Shown: positions 62,491-64,000 of the stretch, piece after piece
Numbering within the stretch: the first letter of the stretch is position 1
How the letters are laid out: every line of letters begins with the position of its first letter
Source of the DNA: Pedobacter changchengzhani
Lineage (GTDB): Bacteria > Bacteroidota > Bacteroidia > Sphingobacteriales > Sphingobacteriaceae
Assembly (NCBI RefSeq): GCF_004354365.1
Contig: NZ_SJCY01000004.1
Coordinates: 357,593-421,592, forward strand
Reading direction: 5' to 3'
Length of the DNA stretch: 64,000 nucleotides
Program-made: the position numbers and the translations under genes
Notes under the pieces: model-generated
What the model saw: only the letters and a program-made list of their open reading frames with translations
What the model was told of the DNA's origin: nothing
Database searches by the model: none

Positions 62491-63690
62491 TTACTTAGCA
62501 ATACTGAACGAAATTTTGGTGCCTAAACCGATTTCAGATTCTACGTGAATTTTACCATGAAGCCTTTTAATTAAACTCCTCACAGAATCTAACCCCACTC
62601 CGTTACTTTTATTACCTAAACAATCCTGATCTGAAAGTGTAAAACCTTCTTGAAAAATTTTATCAATATTCTTCTTCGCGATTCCAATTCCATTATCAGC
62701 AACGGTAAAATAATATTGATCTGGATCTTGTTTAAATCCAAGCTCAATTTTGGGCGATGATTTATCGTTATACCTAATTGCATTACTCAATAAATTTAAT
62801 AAAATCTGCTCGAGTGCAATTCTGGAACATTTTAAAGTGCAGTTTTCTGGCGATTCAAATTTGAATTTAGCTGGTATATTTAACATTGGCATTAACCGCT
62901 TTAAAAGGTCGCTTAATTCAAATGTATCACGAGATGCCAATAAAATTGATGGTGCTTTAGAATAATCAAGCATGTCATCAATATAAGTAATTAAATTTTT
63001 TGCCGACCTTAAAGCAATATTTACCAACCTAACCGAGCGTTCATCGCCTTCTTTTACCAATTTTTTCTGTAATGAATCGGCAGACATAATAATACTCGAA
63101 AGCGGATTTTTAATATCATGCGCAACTCTTTTCGCAAATTTTTCTACAAAAGAATTTACTTCGCTTAAAGTTTCGTTACTTTTTTCTAACTCTATTACCT
63201 TACGCCTTAATTCTAACTGGTGTTGCACCTGTTTAGCCAAAATTTGTAACGCTTTAATTTGTCTATCTGTTAATGTTTTTGCTTCATGATTTATGACGCA
63301 AATTGTGCCCAATGAATAGCCTTCTGGATTTATGAGCGGTACACCGGCATAAAAAATAACTTTAGATTCTCCAGTAACCAATGGATTATCGCAGAAGCGG
63401 GTATCAATGCGGGCATCATTAACAACCATTACTTCGTCTCCAGCTATCATTGCATGTGTGCAAAATGCCAGCTCTCTAGGAGATTCAGTTTCTTCTGTAC
63501 CGTATTTTGATTTGAACCACTGTTTTTCTTGTCCTAAAATCGTAACTAAAGCAACATCTGTTTGACAAATTTCGGCAGCAAGCATGGTCAATTCATCAAA
63601 ATTTTGCTCTTCTTCTGATCCAATAATATTGTAAGAATCTAAGGCGATAAGTCTTTCAGTTTCATTAAGAGCGGTAAGTGGAATTGTCAT
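62491..63690 (-). CDS. GAF-domain sensor histidine kinase
   Basis: A 399-residue soluble kinase. A GAF domain (about 25-160, with FCTHAMIAGD and GYSLGTICVI) is followed by HisKA, phospho-acceptor His191 in VAHDIKNPLSS, and an ATPase domain with DNGIGIAKK and GVGLDSVRSL. GAF domains of this type bind small ligands or sense redox state; the ligand is not known. No membrane segments. Convergent with the lone receiver gene. Confidence 0.92.
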   Translation of the reverse strand: MTIPLTALNETERLIALDSYNIIGSEEEQNFDELTMLAAEICQTDVALVTILGQEKQWFKSKYGTEETESPRELAFCTHAMIAGDEVMVVNDARIDTRFCDNPLVTGESKVIFYAGVPLINPEGYSLGTICVINHEAKTLTDRQIKALQILAKQVQHQLELRRKVIELEKSNETLSEVNSFVEKFAKRVAHDIKNPLSSIIMSADSLQKKLVKEGDERSVRLVNIALRSAKNLITYIDDMLDYSKAPSILLASRDTFELSDLLKRLMPMLNIPAKFKFESPENCTLKCSRIALEQILLNLLSNAIRYNDKSSPKIELGFKQDPDQYYFTVADNGIGIAKKNIDKIFQEGFTLSDQDCLGNKSNGVGLDSVRSLIKRLHGKIHVESEIGLGTKISFSIAK

Positions 63691-63965
63691 ATTAATTTAC
63701 AAAACATAAATATAAAAAAAATTAACTAATTAATGGTTTTTGTGTACAAAAATACTTTAATAATATTCAATAGTATTTTTTTGTACATTAAGTTTGCAGT
63801 TTATTTTATCACTATATGACTTCTCACCCAAAAATCTACCTGCTAATTATCAAAATTCGATTTTTCAATTATATTAAGACCGTTGCAAGGCAGATTTCTT
63901 CAAAATGTGTATAAATAATTTTATAATTATTTGATTACTAGCTGGTTAATGATTATTTTAGTGTT
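63691..63965. other. Intergenic region with inverted repeat
   Basis: AT-rich region between divergent genes. TGTACAAAAATACT (63743-63756) and AGTATTTTTTTGTACA (63772-63787) form an inverted repeat with a 15-base centre, a possible operator or hairpin. Confidence 0.6.
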
Positions 63966-64000
63966 ATGAAATTGATAAAAACACCATCATTTGCTGACGA
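63966..64000 (+). CDS. First codons of a gene leaving the window
   Basis: An ATG at 63966 opens a frame, MKLIKTPSFAD, that runs off the right edge. It is too short to identify, and coding status rests only on the lack of a stop and on the gap before it. Confidence 0.25.
   Translation, partial: MKLIKTPSFAD

Overview
The window is a low-GC chromosomal segment from a member of the Bacteroidota, most likely a Pedobacter-like Sphingobacteriaceae. The reasons are -7 promoter boxes of the TAnnTTTG type, weak Shine-Dalgarno signals, a bacillithiol deacetylase, DUF1573 and DUF4838 lipoproteins, tandem POT peptide transporters, a fused CcoNO oxidase subunit, and a fragment of a Bacteroidota-type conjugation coupling protein. 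The genus assignment is inference; no rRNA gene is present.

Layout. 1-5396: 5' part of a RelA/SpoT gene (minus), then a DUF4294 / glutathione-peroxidase-like / BshB1 operon and an acyl-CoA dehydrogenase. 6410-14520: a tight five-gene operon (membrane HEAT protein, GT2 polysaccharide synthase, TPR plus outer-membrane barrel, DUF4838 lipoprotein, DUF1573 lipoprotein) that looks like an undescribed exopolysaccharide synthesis and export system, built like Pga but with different parts. 14822-36390: mostly housekeeping and metabolic genes: lysine aminotransferase, a D-cysteine-desulfhydrase-like enzyme, RluD, a class IV aminotransferase, an ECF sigma factor with an anti-sigma/beta-barrel partner, an ABC-F protein, nitroreductase, polyprenol-P-mannose synthase, two POT transporters, thiolase and a 7TM-HD phosphohydrolase. 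A 149-bp tandem repeat array lies at 24081-24820. 36471-37764: tRNA-Ser and tRNA-Pro followed by a decayed integration scar with two tRNA-Pro pseudocopies and a broken TraG/MobC fragment. 37765-46591: secreted PrxQ, an MpaB-like oxygenase, two secreted glycosidases, a second tRNA-Pro, a secreted unknown and an esterase.

47230-61994 is a microaerobic respiration island: an uncharacterised Cys-rich protein, a FixL-like heme-PAS kinase, a response regulator fused to Crp/Fnr, a Cys-tailed truncated 2-hydroxyacid dehydrogenase-like protein, hemN, ccoI, ccoS, fused ccoNO, ccoQ, mono-heme ccoP, ccoG, ccoH and a TauE/SafE-like membrane protein. The inferred logic is that the kinase senses O2, the fused regulator transmits the signal, and the output is heme synthesis plus assembly of the high-affinity cbb3 oxidase. 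The window closes with a lone receiver protein, a convergent GAF histidine kinase, and the first codons of another gene.

The best candidates for undescribed biology are the HEAT/GT2/TPR-barrel/DUF4838/DUF1573 operon and the O2-sensing module with its two unknown Cys-rich proteins. The tRNA-Pro scar and the 149-bp repeat array are the main structural oddities.
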